Of a stretch of 64,000 nucleotides of DNA, positions 49,645 to 62,400 are shown piece after piece. The notes under the pieces were generated by a model, which saw nothing but the letters and a program-made list of their open reading frames with translations, ran no database searches and was not told the DNA's origin. Position 1 is the first letter of the stretch. The number at the start of each line of letters is the position of its first letter. Origin of the DNA: Chamaea fasciata (Eukaryota > Chordata > Aves > Passeriformes > Sylviidae); NCBI GenBank assembly GCA_029207755.1, contig JARCOQ010000017.1, forward strand, positions 1,178,001-1,242,000. The letters are read 5' to 3'. The translations under genes were made by a program, and so were the position numbers.

Positions 49645-49692
49645 CTCAGAACCTTCTCCCACGGCAGGGCAGCCGTGGGAGAAGGTTCTGAG
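49645..49692. repeat. Perfect inverted repeat: 21-bp arms, 6-nt loop
   Basis: The left arm (49645-49665, beginning CTCAGAACC and ending CCACGGC) is exactly reverse-complementary to the right arm (49672-49692), around the loop AGGGCA. Pairing stops at both outer ends. At 21 bp the stem is shorter than a usual pre-miRNA, so I label it a structural repeat only. Confidence 0.95.
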
Positions 49693-50192
49693 GTGGCTCT
49701 GACAGAGCTGGATGGAGCCTGGCTGCTGGTGGCACTGTTGGGGGGATCCATTGCAGCCCCATCTGTTGTTTGCGGAGCTCTGAGCAGGGAAGCTCTGGGG
49801 TCTCCAGGCATGGGGAGGAAAACCATATGGCTCTGGGTTGGCAAAATCCTGCGGCACAGACGAGCCTAATGAGGAGGACTTGGGTTATCTGGAGGCTTGT
49901 AGGGAGATCTGTCAGCCTGGGCCGTCACACCTCGGCGGGGCTGAGCCAAGTGACTGCAGAGGGAGGCTCCGTGTGGGGGAAAGCTGCGGAAACCCACAGC
50001 ACAGCCTAACCTGCAGCTCTGAAACCAGAGCTGTGGTGGGACCAGGAGTGAGCCTAACCCCGGGATTCGGCTCCTGCAGCCCAGACTAACCCCAGCGCCT
50101 CAGCACTGACCATTTCCACGTCAACACCTGGGCCTTTCTGCAGCTCCAACGCTCGGGTGAAGTCTGTGGGTGCCACGGACTCTGCTGAAGGT
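49693..50192. other. Non-coding sequence between hairpin and 33-bp repeat
   Basis: Nothing recognised. It is GC-balanced with short open frames only. Confidence 0.4.
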
Positions 50193-50284
50193 GAGGGAGG
50201 ATTTCTTGCCTCCAAGTTCAAAGATGAGGGAGGATTTCTTGCCTCCAAGTTCAAAGATGAGGGAGGGTTTCTTGCCTCCAAGTT
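50193..50284. repeat. 33-bp tandem repeat, 2.8 units
   Basis: Two complete units (50193-50225 and 50226-50258) and a partial third share GAGGGAGGATTTCTTGCCTC. The only clear change is GGATTT to GGGTTT in unit 3. The 33-bp length preserves frame, so an 11-residue periodic open frame appears on both strands without being a gene. Confidence 0.93.
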
Positions 50285-53200
50285 CTCGTGGTGGCAAGTT
50301 CAGCCAGGAGGTCTGTAGGTGTTCAAGGCGTCATTTGGAGCATCTAGGACACGGGGAGCAGTCCCTGTCCCCTGGAGCCCCCAGCGCTTGTCTGTGATCA
50401 GAATTGTCAAACCTCCTGTCTTTCAGCAATAACAAAGGCGTGTGCTCAGCAACAACTTGTCTGGGCCAAGCGCCAGCTGAGAAGTTCTAGGAGCTGTGAC
50501 AACAAAGTGTCGGGGCTCCTCGGGGGAAAAAAAAATATCTCCTGCAAATGAACAAGCTGGATCAAGCTTGAAATGGGGAAGAAATGAGGCTGAATGCTGG
50601 GGAATCCATTATTGATGAGCTTGGCGCCTCTGAGACACAACTTGGTGTTTCTTGAACACCTGCTCGGGCTCCTCCAAGGCCAGGTGCCAGGTCCCTGCTC
50701 CCATCTGAAAGATTTTCACTTCTCTGGTGCTTGATGCATTTCGCCCTTTCACCGTTCAACTGCAAATTCTCCGAAGCGTGTTATGTGAGCCTGATGATGC
50801 CATTAAAAAATGGGCAGCTTCTGTTGTGTAAATAACATCTGATTTATTCTTTTTTTAAGGGAATCTTCAGCTAGCTGCATGTTTTCAGAACCAATTTTAT
50901 TAAAATACACGTTCTGCACACAAACTGAGCAGGGAGAAGGCTGGGAGCAAACTTCTTAGTGCCCTGCCATGGGTTGTTTGATGAGTTTTATGTCTTGTCA
51001 GGGCTTCAATCACTGTGATTTAAATACAGTGAGTATTGTACAGAGTGCAAGGCCGGGAATGGTTTTGGTGCTGTGCACAGCTGGAATCAGGAGCCATCCA
51101 CACCGCTGTTGGACATGCAGGAAAAAAGTGCCAGCGGAGGATTTCTGGTGTGGTTTGTGCAGCTGTGAAGCTGCCTGCGCCTGGCCTTGGCTCCCCGAGG
51201 GCTTCTCAGCTCCTTCTCTGGGTTTGGCAGCGTTGGGTGCCTGGGATTTTTGGGAAAAATCCCAAAAATTGGGTCCTGGCGTGGCAGGAGCCCCCTGGGA
51301 CCTCTGAGCTGCTCCTGGCTGAGGGCAGAGGCGATGGGTTTGTCCCTGCCACAGGCACCCACAGCAGTCAGGGACTTCAGGTGCTGCCCACAGACCTTCC
51401 AGGGTCTGTGAGAGCCTTTCCTGGACCTCCTGTCTGTGAGCAAACTCTGCTTTTTAGTCTGGAAAGGAGGATTTTGCACCTTGATCCCAGGTGAGGCGGA
51501 ATCAAGCCCAGCTGAATGCTTAAAACAGACACTGCAGTGGGGAGCACTTCAGTGCCCAGGTCCATCGTGCAATATTTGAAAAGTTAATAAATTCTAGTGC
51601 AAATCAGTGCTGCTGGAAGCCTCAGTAAATATTAAGACTCCGCTTTCATGAATAACTCCTGGCTGGGATATTATTTCTAATTCAAGAAACCACCCCTTTC
51701 ATCTCCTACCTAAACAGTTTTTTATATTTGGATCAAGGTTATGTTTTACTACACGCTGCACAAATGTTTGAGAAGATAGAGTTTCTTCACTGAGGAGCTG
51801 ACAGTTCTCTCCATAAATCCAGCGTTGCTAGGTTTGTACAAAAATATTTATCTGCTGAAGAAGAGGACTTGGGCTGATCACAATCACTGGCATGGACGGC
51901 TGTGGCACCATTAATAATCATTGGTTTAATATGCCAGGAAATTAATTGTTAAATGCAGGCAGAGGTGGGGAGGGGAGGGAACCTGACTTTGTGAATCTCA
52001 AGGTGGGAGCAGAGTGACTGGAGCCACTGGAGGGAATAATTACAGGTTGTGACACCTGTAAGGCTCCACTGTCTGGTTTTTTCCCTCTAGCTGTGCATCA
52101 CCAGAGTTTCCTCTGGATCCACGAGAGAGCAGAGCCAGAGCTGCCCGGGGCTGATCAGCCGGAGCACAAGCACAGCAAATGGAATTGTTTTCCCCTTCAC
52201 ACCTGTATTGACTACATTGATCCCCGAGAAAATTAGGTTTCTGAAAGTTCAAGCGTGGTTCAATGTCCCGGAGTGAAATGGATCTTTTCCTGCAGCCCCA
52301 GCTGCTCTGTGACCGTTTCTGTGCAGATTCACCCTGCAGCAAGAACAGCCTGTGCTTCAGTCAGGGCCAGAGTGACCCCTGGGGTGGGTGTCAGCTGCAC
52401 AAATCCCATTTAGTGGTGCTGCCTGCCTTGTCTTAAAACCCATAAAGGTTCTGGCAGGGAGAGGGAGCTGTAAAGAAGGTGGATGGGTGGTTGAAAGCAG
52501 ATCTAAGACCAGTGGGCAGTTTGGAGATGTTTAGATAGCGGGTTATTTATTGCAGCCACTTCTCGGCCGTGTTTGAGGGGTTCAGGCAAGGGACAGCGGT
52601 TCAGCTGTGATTAAAAACTCGAGTTCACACCTAAATTCCTGCTTAAAGCTGAAGCTTTTTGGTTGTCATTGCCGTGACACACACCTGGGGGTCGGTAAAT
52701 CCAGTGTTCAGCCCCTTGCCTGTGCTACAGACAGGCCTGGAGGGACTGGGATATAACCTGGAATAAACTGCTCTGCATCAGCAGAAAGCTTTGTTCCAAA
52801 ATGTCCTGATTTCCTGTGAAAACTCTGTCCCATCTGGATCATCCCTCCAAACTCTCTGGGCTGTTCTGCAGAGGGCAGGAGCCGGGACTTTTCTCTGCCC
52901 ACATGTAACAAGAGCTTGGTAAAGAGCCTTTGCTCAGGCTGAAAGATCCACCCCCAGCTTCTGTAAAATAAAACCGTCTTGCTCCTCTGAAATGGAGAAG
53001 TAGGCCTGGATTTCTCTTTCCTGAGGGGGCTGGAGTTCACGGTCTATTTGGAAATATTGTAATCTCCAATGCTCTTGGAAAGCTGTTACCCTCCCCTTGG
53101 CAGGAAAGGCAGGTGTCCACTGCACGGCACGGGCTCCAAATTCTCTCTATCTGCTCCTTGTCACCCATTTCTCTGCACATTCGGCCTCCAAAGCGTGAAC

Positions 53201-54880
53201 CTCCAGCTGTGTTCCCATTGTCCAACCTGGGGTTTTCCCCCTAGAGAAGAGAACCTGAAGGCAGTCGTGACTTAGACGAGTCACATTTAATTAAAGCCCT
53301 GAAGAGATCTGTTCTTACATGGTTAGCTGCCCACTTTATTGGGCACTTAATTTAAGTCCCTAGAGAATCATGAGAAACTTGATTTAGTTGGTTTTGTTGT
53401 TGTTTTTTTTTTTTTCCTTCAAAGCTTTGTAATGATTGTGACTTGGGACTCCTTGTTCTTGTTTCTTCTTTTAATTAAGGGCTGAAAATACACGTTGTCG
53501 TGAAACATCTGGCACAGCCTGGCTCTCTGTAACTTGGTCTGGTATTTTGGACTTTTTCAGCCCTAAATAATTTAACGTCTCTCTAATATTCCCAGCTCTG
53601 AGGGTTTATGCACCAAATTTTATCACCCACACTTAGAAGAGAGACTTCAATAAAACTTTTACATTGATGCCCACAAAACTTCTGTCCCTCATTCAACTGC
53701 AAGTTTCAGACAACAGTGCTCAGGGGCTCGAATTCTCTGTTTATTCATTACAATATTTCATATTCTGTGCCTTTCACTCCCTGCACTTCTCCAGAGCAGC
53801 TGTCAAATCTCAGCATCCAGGTCCCTGCTGTCTTCCCGTTGGAATGCCAGAAACTTAGGTTTAAAATTTAGATTTTTTCCCCTCCTAAGTAGAGGTTTCA
53901 GGCTCGAGATTATTCAGCCACAGAATGTTTGTGACACTTTGGGAAGTTTTCCTTTTCTTTGGGGTGCAGCCTCATGAAGCCTCGGCCTCTGAGGGAAAGG
54001 ATTTGGTGTGTTCAGGTTTCTGGAGAGGTGTGAAATGTGTGCTCGTGTCAGTTAAAGGACGACCTGGAGGAAAACGCTGGGATCTGTTCACAGCTGGGAA
54101 ATTAAATCCAAATCGGGGATCAGCATCCAAATTTCCACACTTCTGTCCTAGGGAGCAGCTCCACGGCAATGAGGAGATGAAATGAAGCTTTGAGAAGATT
54201 CTGCTGCTGGTTCTGTTCTATTAATTTTGGGGTTAAATCAAACACCTCTTACCCTGCATCTCCCACTGGAGACAGTAACGCAGCTTTGTGGCCTTGCAGA
54301 GCACCAACAGAGCAGCTGCCTGGTTTGCAGGCAGCAGATTTTTATTTTTTTTTTCCCCCTTGTAGCTGTCACTAGAAAGCTGAATGCCCATGGAAATAAT
54401 TTGGATCTGCAACTAACTAATATTTGCCTGTGGGAATGGAGATGTGCTCAGTTTCCAAACATATCGGAAATGGGAATTAAATTCTGGTGCTTGTCACGTT
54501 GTTCTGGCCTCAGAAAAGCTCTGCCTGTAAATAATTATTTGTTTTTCTGTGATGGGTGGGCTCGTTTGTAAGAACGTGGCTGGTGTTTGATTGGCATTGA
54601 TTTCATGGGTGAGACTTCTGCCCGTTTTAATTCTCCCTTTATTCTCTCATTCTGTATAAATTGGCCAGCTGAAGGGGAAAAAAAGGGAAAAATTCGATCA
54701 GGAGCCAGGAATGTACCAACCCTCGCGTGCTTTTGTCCGTCTGCAGCAGCGTTTGTGGCGCAGAGGATGAGCAGGGACGGAGGCACGGGGCAGTGCGGGT
54801 GGGGGACGCTGCAATAAATGGGATTAGCGGGAGTTACTGGACAAAGGGAAGGGCCCAGGACAGGGAGAGCCCCGGGAGCT
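50285..54880. other. Non-coding sequence
   Basis: No gene or recognised transposon. A short inverted repeat (ATTTTTGGGA / TCCCAAAAAT, 4-nt loop) lies near 51247-51270. The 51.55-51.96 kb stretch is AT-rich and may be regulatory (separate entry). A T-run lies near 53403-53415. Confidence 0.45.
51550..51960. promoter_or_regulatory. AT-rich, repeat-free tract; possible conserved non-coding element
   Basis: Contains TTAATAAATTCTAG, AATATTAAGAC, CATTAATAATCATTGG and GAAATTAATTG words among complex, non-repetitive sequence, and contrasts with GC-rich neighbours. This is inferred only from composition and motif clustering. Confidence 0.22.
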
Positions 54881-55591
54881 CCCTGGGGACCCTCCAGGTG
54901 TGACCAGGACCTGGGGATCCTCCAGGTGAGACCAGGGACAGGGGATCCTCCAGGTGTGACCAGGACCTGGGGACCCTCCAGGTGTGACCAGGGACAGGGG
55001 ATCCTCCAGGTGTGACCAGGACCTGGGGACCCTCCAGGTGTGACCAGGGACAGGGGATCCTCCAGGTGAGACCAGGGACAGGGGATCCTCCAGGTGAGAC
55101 CAGGGACAGGGGATCCTCCAGGTGTGACCAGGACCTGGGGACCCTCCAGGTGTGACCAGGACCTGGGGATCCTCCAGGTGTGACCAGGACCTGGGGACCC
55201 TCCAGGTGTGACCAGGACCTGGGGATCCTCCAGGTGTGACCAGGGACAGGGGATCCTCCAGGTGAGACCAGGACCTGGGGACCCTCCAGGTGTGACCAGG
55301 GACAGGGGATCCTCCAGGTGAGACCAGGACCTGGGGACCCTCCAGGTGTGACCAGGACCTGGGGACCCTCCAGGTGTGACCAGGGACAGGGGATCCTCCA
55401 GGTGTGACCAAGACATGGGGACCCTCCAGGTGTGACCAGGACCTGGGGACCCTCCAGGTGAGACCAGGACCTGGGGACCCTCCAGGTGTGACCAGGGACA
55501 GGGGATCCTCCAGGTGAGACCAGGACCTGGGGACCCTCCAGGTGTGACCAGGGACAGGGGATCCTCCAGGTGTGACCAGGGACAGGGGATC
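54881..55591. repeat. 28-bp minisatellite, 25 units of identical length
   Basis: From 54894 to 55591 there are 25 units of exactly 28 bp (last unit 2 bp short) starting CCAGGTGTGACCAGG, with a partial unit before (54881-54893). No indels occur. Variation is limited to T/A at unit position 8, an ACCT or GACA block near position 16, and C/T at position 25. GACA units always carry the T form, while ACCT units carry either. One hybrid unit (AAGACATGGGG) lies near 55408-55425. Since 28 is one more than a multiple of three, every minus-strand frame stays open, explaining three overlapping frames of 261-369 codons that are not genes. Confidence 0.98.
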
Positions 55592-58420
55592 TGCTCTGCA
55601 CAGCCTGAGAAACAAACACACACAGGAGCCTCCCACCCCTTCACGTGGCTGTAAAATCATTCCAATCTGAGCACAGGGGGTTTGGAAGTCAGAGAAAAAG
55701 GGAACTGCCCCATCACTGGGTGTGGGGACTGAGCGGGGCAGGAGCCCCTTCCCCCCGGGAACGAGCACGGAGCGTCTTCAGCTCCTCTCTGCAGTCTTGA
55801 TCCGTTCCCTTCCATGCTCAGAGCTGGGTTTCCTGCTGGCTTCTCTTTCTGGTGAGGTTTTCAGTGTGGGAACACTTGCATTTCTTTGCACCTTGAAGGG
55901 ATTTTTCTATTACATGCTGTTAAATATTCGCCTCAGTCAGTCGAGAAATAGCAAAAGCCTGTTTTAGAGCAAAAAACCTCCTTGTGCATCGCACCTGGGG
56001 CAATGAATGAAGGCTTCACAGGCAGCTGAATGGAAGCAAATACACTTGGCATGCTTTAGAGTCTAAAAAAAAAATCCCCCTGCACTTGCTGGGTGCCACC
56101 TGGGCATTGCCAGAGCTCCAGGTGTGCCCAGGGTGAGGGAGCTGCAGCTCTCGTGGGTTGGTGAGTCCCTGGGAATGAAGAGCAGGTCCAGCTGGCAGCG
56201 CTGGATGGAAATGACATCCTGTACAGGGGTGGGATGAGTGAGAGCCTGTGGCATCACCAGTCAAGCTGCAGCAGAGGTTGGCAAATTTTTTTTTCCCTTG
56301 TTAAGGTGATTAAAATATGTGTCCCAAACCCCTGTCCTGCCTGCACAGCTCAGTGCTGGACTGGTGATTTCTGCAGTCATGACTTCCTGCGCTGTCATAA
56401 CTTCAGGTTTTAACTTCAGCTGGGAAGCGCCGGACCAGAAAAATTAACACAGCTGAAATAAACACAGGAAAGCAAAACTCCCCGCCCTCAAAAAACCCCT
56501 GCTTTTTGCTCATCGCAAGAGTGAGGTTGGTTTTACTTCCAACCTTCCACACCAGCCCCTCTGCTGGTGTGAGTGGACATCAAAACTGGAGGACAAATTA
56601 GAGGGGAAAACGAAGGGCAGGGGTGGGGAGAGCTGTGCCAGTGCCACTGCAGGGAGCAGTCCCTCTGTCTCGGGATGGAAAGAGCTGCTGGAAAAACCTC
56701 CACTCTTCTGGGTGTTTATCAGTTTAATGGGATCTTTTGGTGCTCGGAGCTATCATTTATTTGTAAGCCTTGAAGGGAATAATCTCCACCACTCCAAAGA
56801 GCTTTGTGAGGTTACGTGGCCCCAGTGGTGCTCAGCTGATCAGAACAACACCAGAAAATGGGAGAGGAGCTTGGCCAGACCTCCAGAGGAATTGCAGGAG
56901 AGCTGCAGCCCCCCCGGGAATTGCAGCTCAGTGTTCGAGTAAGTGCTGCTTGGATGGCAAAATAATTGAAACTTGTGGGGAGGAGGGGAGAGCTCCGCAG
57001 ATGGGCCGTGCCTGACATCCTGGAAGATGTAAAAAAGCGAGAGCATTTGGCATCGAACAGGAGGCAAATGATGCTGGCTTTGTGCCAGGCAACTTCTGAA
57101 CGCCAGCTCGTGTGGACGTGGAGTTGGAGAAAGCAGCAAACCCAGGGAGCCTGAATGAGGAGCAGTAAAGCAAAATCATCCCTCGGGTGTTAACTGCGAC
57201 TTTCTCCTCCTCACAAACCGCTCCTGCCCGGGCAGGAGACTCCTTTGGCACCGGTGTGACACACATCAGTGGCTGCTGAGGGTGAGGAGGGCAGGGAGGG
57301 GCCAGATCCATCAGGAACCCTCTCTGCTCCCTGTGCTTACCCCAGTCGGGGTCCGTGGTCTTCTTTATTTGGCTCCTTTATTTCTTATTCCTTTTATTTC
57401 AATTTTTATTATTCTTATTCCTCATTCCTTTTATTTAAATTCTTTTTTTTTTTCCCCTCCTATTCACTCCAACCCTGGTGAGGACTGGCTGGACCTTTGC
57501 AGGAAACCCCTGCCTGGTGTGTGCCCTCCAGGCTGCCCAGAGCACAGCCCACCCTGCAGGGAGCTCTGCAGAACCTCCCTCATACTCTGATATTTCCTGG
57601 AAAATATTCTGGTATTTTTTTCTGAAAAATATTCATTCCAGGCGGGAAATTTCTGCTCTGGCTGCGTGGTTTTGTTTCACGGGCTGGAATCCTTGGCTGA
57701 CACATAAGAGCCGTTTGGTTTATCTGCGCATGGACCAGGAGCTGCTCACACCCTGTGAGGACACACAACCCCCGGGAGCGGCCGTGGGGACATTTCTGCA
57801 CCCAGCGCTGGGGCTCTGGAGGCTGCTGCTCCCGGGAGCAGGGCCTGGATGTGGCCACTGGGATAGAAAATATGAGAAAATGCGGCTCTGCTCGTGGTTT
57901 GGCTGGGTTTGGGCTTGATCTTACAGAACACATGCCGTGCTGCCGCATAAACCGAGCCCGTTGGGCAGCGGTTTGTCGGGGCCCTGGGACTGGCAGCACT
58001 GAAAGTCTGGAAATCCCCAGACAAACCATCGGGTTCCTCTCCTCCTGCATGGACACGTTCTTCAGTCGAAAAAGAGAGCAAATCAGTCAAAATGTATCCG
58101 CTGTCTTCTTGAGAAAAAACCGCACAATGGAATTTTCCAGAGGTTTTTTCCCAGCCATTTATTTGCTCACCAGATATCCGGGTGATGGCCAGGATGGGTG
58201 GGACGGATCTGGCTGTTCATTTTCTAGTGGCGTGGCACAAAGAGCTGTAAAAACCAGGGAGATGAGCACCCTGCTTTAATCCTGGGTGTTCTGGGAGAAG
58301 GGAAGGCCTCCTGTGTGGTGAGCAAAGGTTTCTGAGCCTTTCTGGTTGGTCCAGCAGGACCTTTGGGGCTTTTGGGGGCCAGAATAACACACCGGGGAGG
58401 ACGAATGATATTCCATCTTC
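55592..58420. other. Non-coding sequence
   Basis: No gene is recognised. A T/A-rich low-complexity tract lies at about 57365-57455. Open frames of 100-174 codons at 57.0-58.3 kb overlap on both strands with no family resemblance. Confidence 0.45.
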
Positions 58421-58750
58421 TTTAGACCGAATTACTTTTCTAAAAGTGGTTGCTAATGCTCTCTTGCTGTGATATTTTAAGACCTACTCAAATGAATAAC
58501 TGCTACACTGGAGAGACTTAATTACTGGAAGATAATCCAATAATGATTCAATGAGTGACCTGTTCCATGAGACAGTGAAGTTCAATATGGTGAAAGATCT
58601 GGTTGTTTTCTTTTTTTTCTTTTTTTTTTTTTTTTTCCCCTTCCTAAACACAAATTACTTGAGGTTGGCTTCATGCAAATGAAAAATCACCAACAAATTA
58701 ATGCCAGCGAGGCCTAATTTATGGATTTTTCCCATCTGTTAAGATATAGC
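58421..58750. promoter_or_regulatory. AT-rich tract with octamer and TAAT motifs; possible conserved non-coding element
   Basis: A perfect POU octamer ATGCAAAT lies at 58673-58680. Around it are TTAATTACTGG, CCAATAATGATTCAATGAG, AAATTACTTGAGG and AAATTAATGCC words. A T-rich run (about 58608-58636) interrupts the tract. The enhancer role is inferred from motif content only. Confidence 0.28.
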
Positions 58751-58753
58751 TTT

Positions 58754-58773
58754 TATATATATATATATATATA
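58754..58773. repeat. (TA)10 microsatellite
   Basis: About ten uninterrupted TA dinucleotides follow a TTTT run; likely length-polymorphic. Confidence 0.95.
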
Positions 58774-61700
58774 AATATCTATGTGATTGTACATAAGCAG
58801 AGAGCTGAAAGCACCAAGTTATTTGTGAGGTGCAGCTCTTCGTGATGAAACCTCAGCCCATGGCTTTTCTCTTGGACGTGTTTTGGCAGACACCGTGTCC
58901 TGCCTTCTGCAGAGCTCTGTGTCCCCAGGTGCTGGGAAGATGAATGCCCGTGGATTATCATCTTTCTCAGCTTTTGACACCTGCACTTTTAACTGCAATA
59001 GGAAAGGTAATTGTGGGCCTCACAGGAGCTGTGTTAGTTACAAAACACTAAGAGCCAATATTGTAACTAAACTGGGACAAAGCCTTTTGGATAATAAATC
59101 ATCTTCCTGTCTCACCCCTGGAGTGCTGGAGCTGCTGTCCCCTCTCCTGTGGTGGGCTGGGGTGGGCTTGGGGCTGCCCTGGCTGTGGTGGCTGCTTTAG
59201 TGCAGGTCTGCTCTGCCAGAGCCAAGGTTGGGTGTCCAGGTTTGGTGTTTGTGAAAATAAAACCTGCTTCTCTTTCAGTCCCACATGTCAGGGGATGAGG
59301 CTGGGCCTTTTCCATCTCCCCTCTGAAGGAATCTCTGCTTTGGGGAGCTCTCAGCAGCCCCTGTGTGCCGTGGTGGCCATCCAGAACTGCTGCTGCAGAC
59401 CCCAGTCCTCTCTGCATTTCTGCTTCGGTCACCCAGTGCTGCGTCTTCTCTCACTTCCAGCTGCCTGTTATCCACCAGTTTGAACACATTTAACATTCTC
59501 CATCTCCACTCTGGAGAATGAACCTTTTCAAAATAATTACTCCCACTCATCTCCAGAGCAATCGATAGAGTGAATAAACCTGGAGGCTGCCAGGGGTTGA
59601 ATTCAGTCCCATTTTCTAGAAAATGTTTTGAAAGTGAAATGAATGGACCCAAATGTAGGACTGAGTTAGTGCTGTGCTGCTGTGGCAGCAGGGACTTTCC
59701 TTTTGGAGCTGTTTGTCCTTGTGTCAGCACAGAAATGATGGGATGCTCCACGTGCGGGCTGCAGCTCAGCTTGGCTCGTGTTTGGGGCTGGGTGGAAAAA
59801 GGAGGGATGGCACCAGAGGCCTTTGCTGCTCCTCCCCGTCACAGGGATAACTTCTCCAAAGGATTATCAAAGAGCCCAGAGTCACCAGAAGTCGATTGGA
59901 TTGGTGGATCATGGAAAATGATGGAAAATCTTCCATCACCTTCTGGTGTCTCTTCTTTTCCTCCCCTGGTGCCACACGAGCACCTTCTCCTCTCGGACTG
60001 CCCGAGGCAGCTTCTCATAAACACGTGGAGGAGAAAACCCGAAAAGGAAATATCCTCCTGCAACGACCAGCTCCTCTCTCCTTCCTCGCAGGAGAGTTTG
60101 GTGCAGTTTGGTTGCTGAATGTGCCAGCTAAACTCAATCAGATGAATTATTAATGCTTTGCAGGCTGCTGCTTTCAAGTGGCTGAGCCCAGGCAGCTTCG
60201 GTGGGGCGTGTGTAACTTCAGCTCTCAGCAGCAAAAATAGACTGCAGGCCTCAGAGGAATGGGAAGCTTAACAGACTATTTTTGTCAGCACAGTTTTAGT
60301 CCTATTATGTGTTATTTTGTCAGAGTGGATGGGGTGGATTGTTATTTTGGACGTAGTGGGTGCTCTGACTGAAAAACCGCTTCTGTTTCCTTTCTATATG
60401 TCACAAGCTGCTCCGAGTTAGGAGCCCCACATTTCCCACATCCCCGGGCTGGGTCCACGACCAGGAGGAGACAAACAGGATGCTGTGCCTGTTCTGCAGG
60501 GTCTCTTGCAGCCTGTCGTGCTTCCACCGGGCAACCACAGCTCCCAGGGACAGGATTTGCACTTCATTAACAGCTCAAGGTCAGAGAGGTCGCAAATCCA
60601 CCTCTCTCTTTATTAACCTTCCTCACTGCTGGTATTTAATTGGATTAATTAATCTGAGCACACAGCCTCTCCCCTAACATTCTGCAGCCCCTCTGCTGCC
60701 CACAGGCTGTCTGGGTGCCCTGGTTTGGTGGTGAAGCTTTTCCCAGAGCTCTCGGTCACTGATCCAAGAGAATAAATCCAGAATCAGGAGGAATAATTCT
60801 CCTGCAGGACCTTTAGGAGTGTCCAAGGGTCTTCATACAGAGTTTATGTGTTTTGGGGGCTTTTTCCTGCGCAGGATAAATCCTTGTTTGCACCCTCTGC
60901 TGCCTCACTGCTGGCTCAGTTTGGGTCAGGTTTTGTCCAGTTATTTACTCAGCCTCATTTCTCAGGCTGAGGGTTTTGCTACCAGCATCAAGCTGGGATA
61001 GAAATGAACGCACACACATTTCCTGCGTTCCCATAAGCACATGGAAATGCATTTGGCAAAGCCAGTGGGGAAAGTGCTTTCTAGTCGTCGCCTTTCACAT
61101 GGGATTTGTTGCATGTTGTGTGTGAACGCAAATCAATATTTGGGGATTTGTTCTGTTGGCAGCCCAAGAAGCTGCTTGCTCTGGGGGCATTTGTGGGTGA
61201 CGCTGAACACACTGACCTTGTCACACTCGGGAGAGGTCAGACTGACCCTGGAGAGTTTTGAATTCTCCGTTTTTTTTTTTAATTTATGGGAAGTTTTATT
61301 TTCTGCCACGCTCAAGATGCTGGTCTCGAACACTTCCCTTCTCCTTTGAGGTAGATGGTGGCAGAGAAAATCTCGGTTTGTTTTGTCTTTGGTGTGTTTT
61401 ATTCCTCTCCTGCCCGGGCTCTCAGATTTCTGGGGACTGGTAGGATAATTTCCTGCCATGCTGCGCTTTGCCAGAGCCTTGCCCTTCTCTTGGTGCAGTG
61501 CATCATCCCCTGCAGGTTTTGTGACATCTGGTGGCTGACATATTTTGAGATATTTCAAAATTCCACATGAATCATTTTATTTGCTTCCTTGTAATTTTGG
61601 ATGTGCCATCTTGTCAGTGGTGCTAACATTTAAGCTCTCTTTTAATTTACACTATTAAGCCAGAAGGAAAACAATCAAATACAGCAACCAAACGTGGATT

Positions 61701-62100
61701 GTCTTTATCTCCAGCTTCTGTGTTTTGCTGATAAATTCCCTTACAAGCCACTCCAGTCAAGACATGACCTTTTTCTTTCCCTGTGCTTATTAAATGCAAC
61801 AAATAATAGAAGTTCATGAACCCCCAAAACACTGCTAGGAGTAATTTTATTTTAATGAGTAAACAACTTTGCTCTGAATGGAGGGGCACGGAGAACAGGA
61901 ATTTCATGAGGAAGCTCTGCAGCAATCGGAGTTGTTCGCTCTGCCTGTAACAGTAACCTGTCTCCCCCCCAAGCAAGGAACAACTGTGATAAAAATGAGA
62001 AAACAACTTATTTGTTTCCACTTCCCGTGTTTTTATTGTCAGTTCCGCCTCCCACTTTTGTTCTCTCTGAATTTCAAGGCTTCACATCTGGTCCTGTGTT
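58774..62100. other. Non-coding sequence
   Basis: No exon, RNA gene or transposon recognised. Open frames of 130-182 codons at 59.3-60.2 kb and 61.1-61.6 kb lack domains, coding-like composition or splice context. Confidence 0.45.
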
Positions 62101-62400
62101 AATTGCCCCTAAAAAAAAAAAAATAATCTGTCTTTATTGGAGGAATCACAAATCTTGCAATCTGCCATAGCTGCTAATTAAATTACAGCTGACTTTTGAT
62201 GTTACAGAAATAAACATTTCCTTTGCGTTTTATTCCCTCTTTTCAAGATGAGCTATGGAGAATCTGTCCTTGCAGAGGCAGATTCCGACTGCAAATGCTA
62301 CGGAATAATTTTACATTAAAATTATTTCTTTCAAGGCGAAAATATCTTCAAAGTAGAGGTGTGGAGAGAATTTGGAAAGGGCTGTAGCAGCTGACTTGGG
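62101..62400. promoter_or_regulatory. AT-rich, repeat-free tract; possible conserved non-coding element
   Basis: Contains GCTGCTAATTAAATTACAGC, TTACATTAAAATTATTTC and a TTTTGATGTTACAG word in complex sequence following an A-run near 62111-62123. Low-confidence suggestion from composition. Confidence 0.2.

Noticed and set aside
50285..50400. Possible sense-strand CR1 piece (GTAGGTGTTCAAGGCG)
   Set aside because: Only a short word resembles CR1; the flanking expected sequence is missing.
51247..51270. Small inverted repeat ATTTTTGGGA / TCCCAAAAAT as a terminator or RNA gene
   Set aside because: Ten-bp arms of low complexity are expected by chance in 64 kb and have no context.
54535..55768. 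Three overlapping minus-strand frames of 261-369 codons
   Set aside because: The 28-bp repeat cycles through all three frames without creating a stop; no splice sites or domain support.
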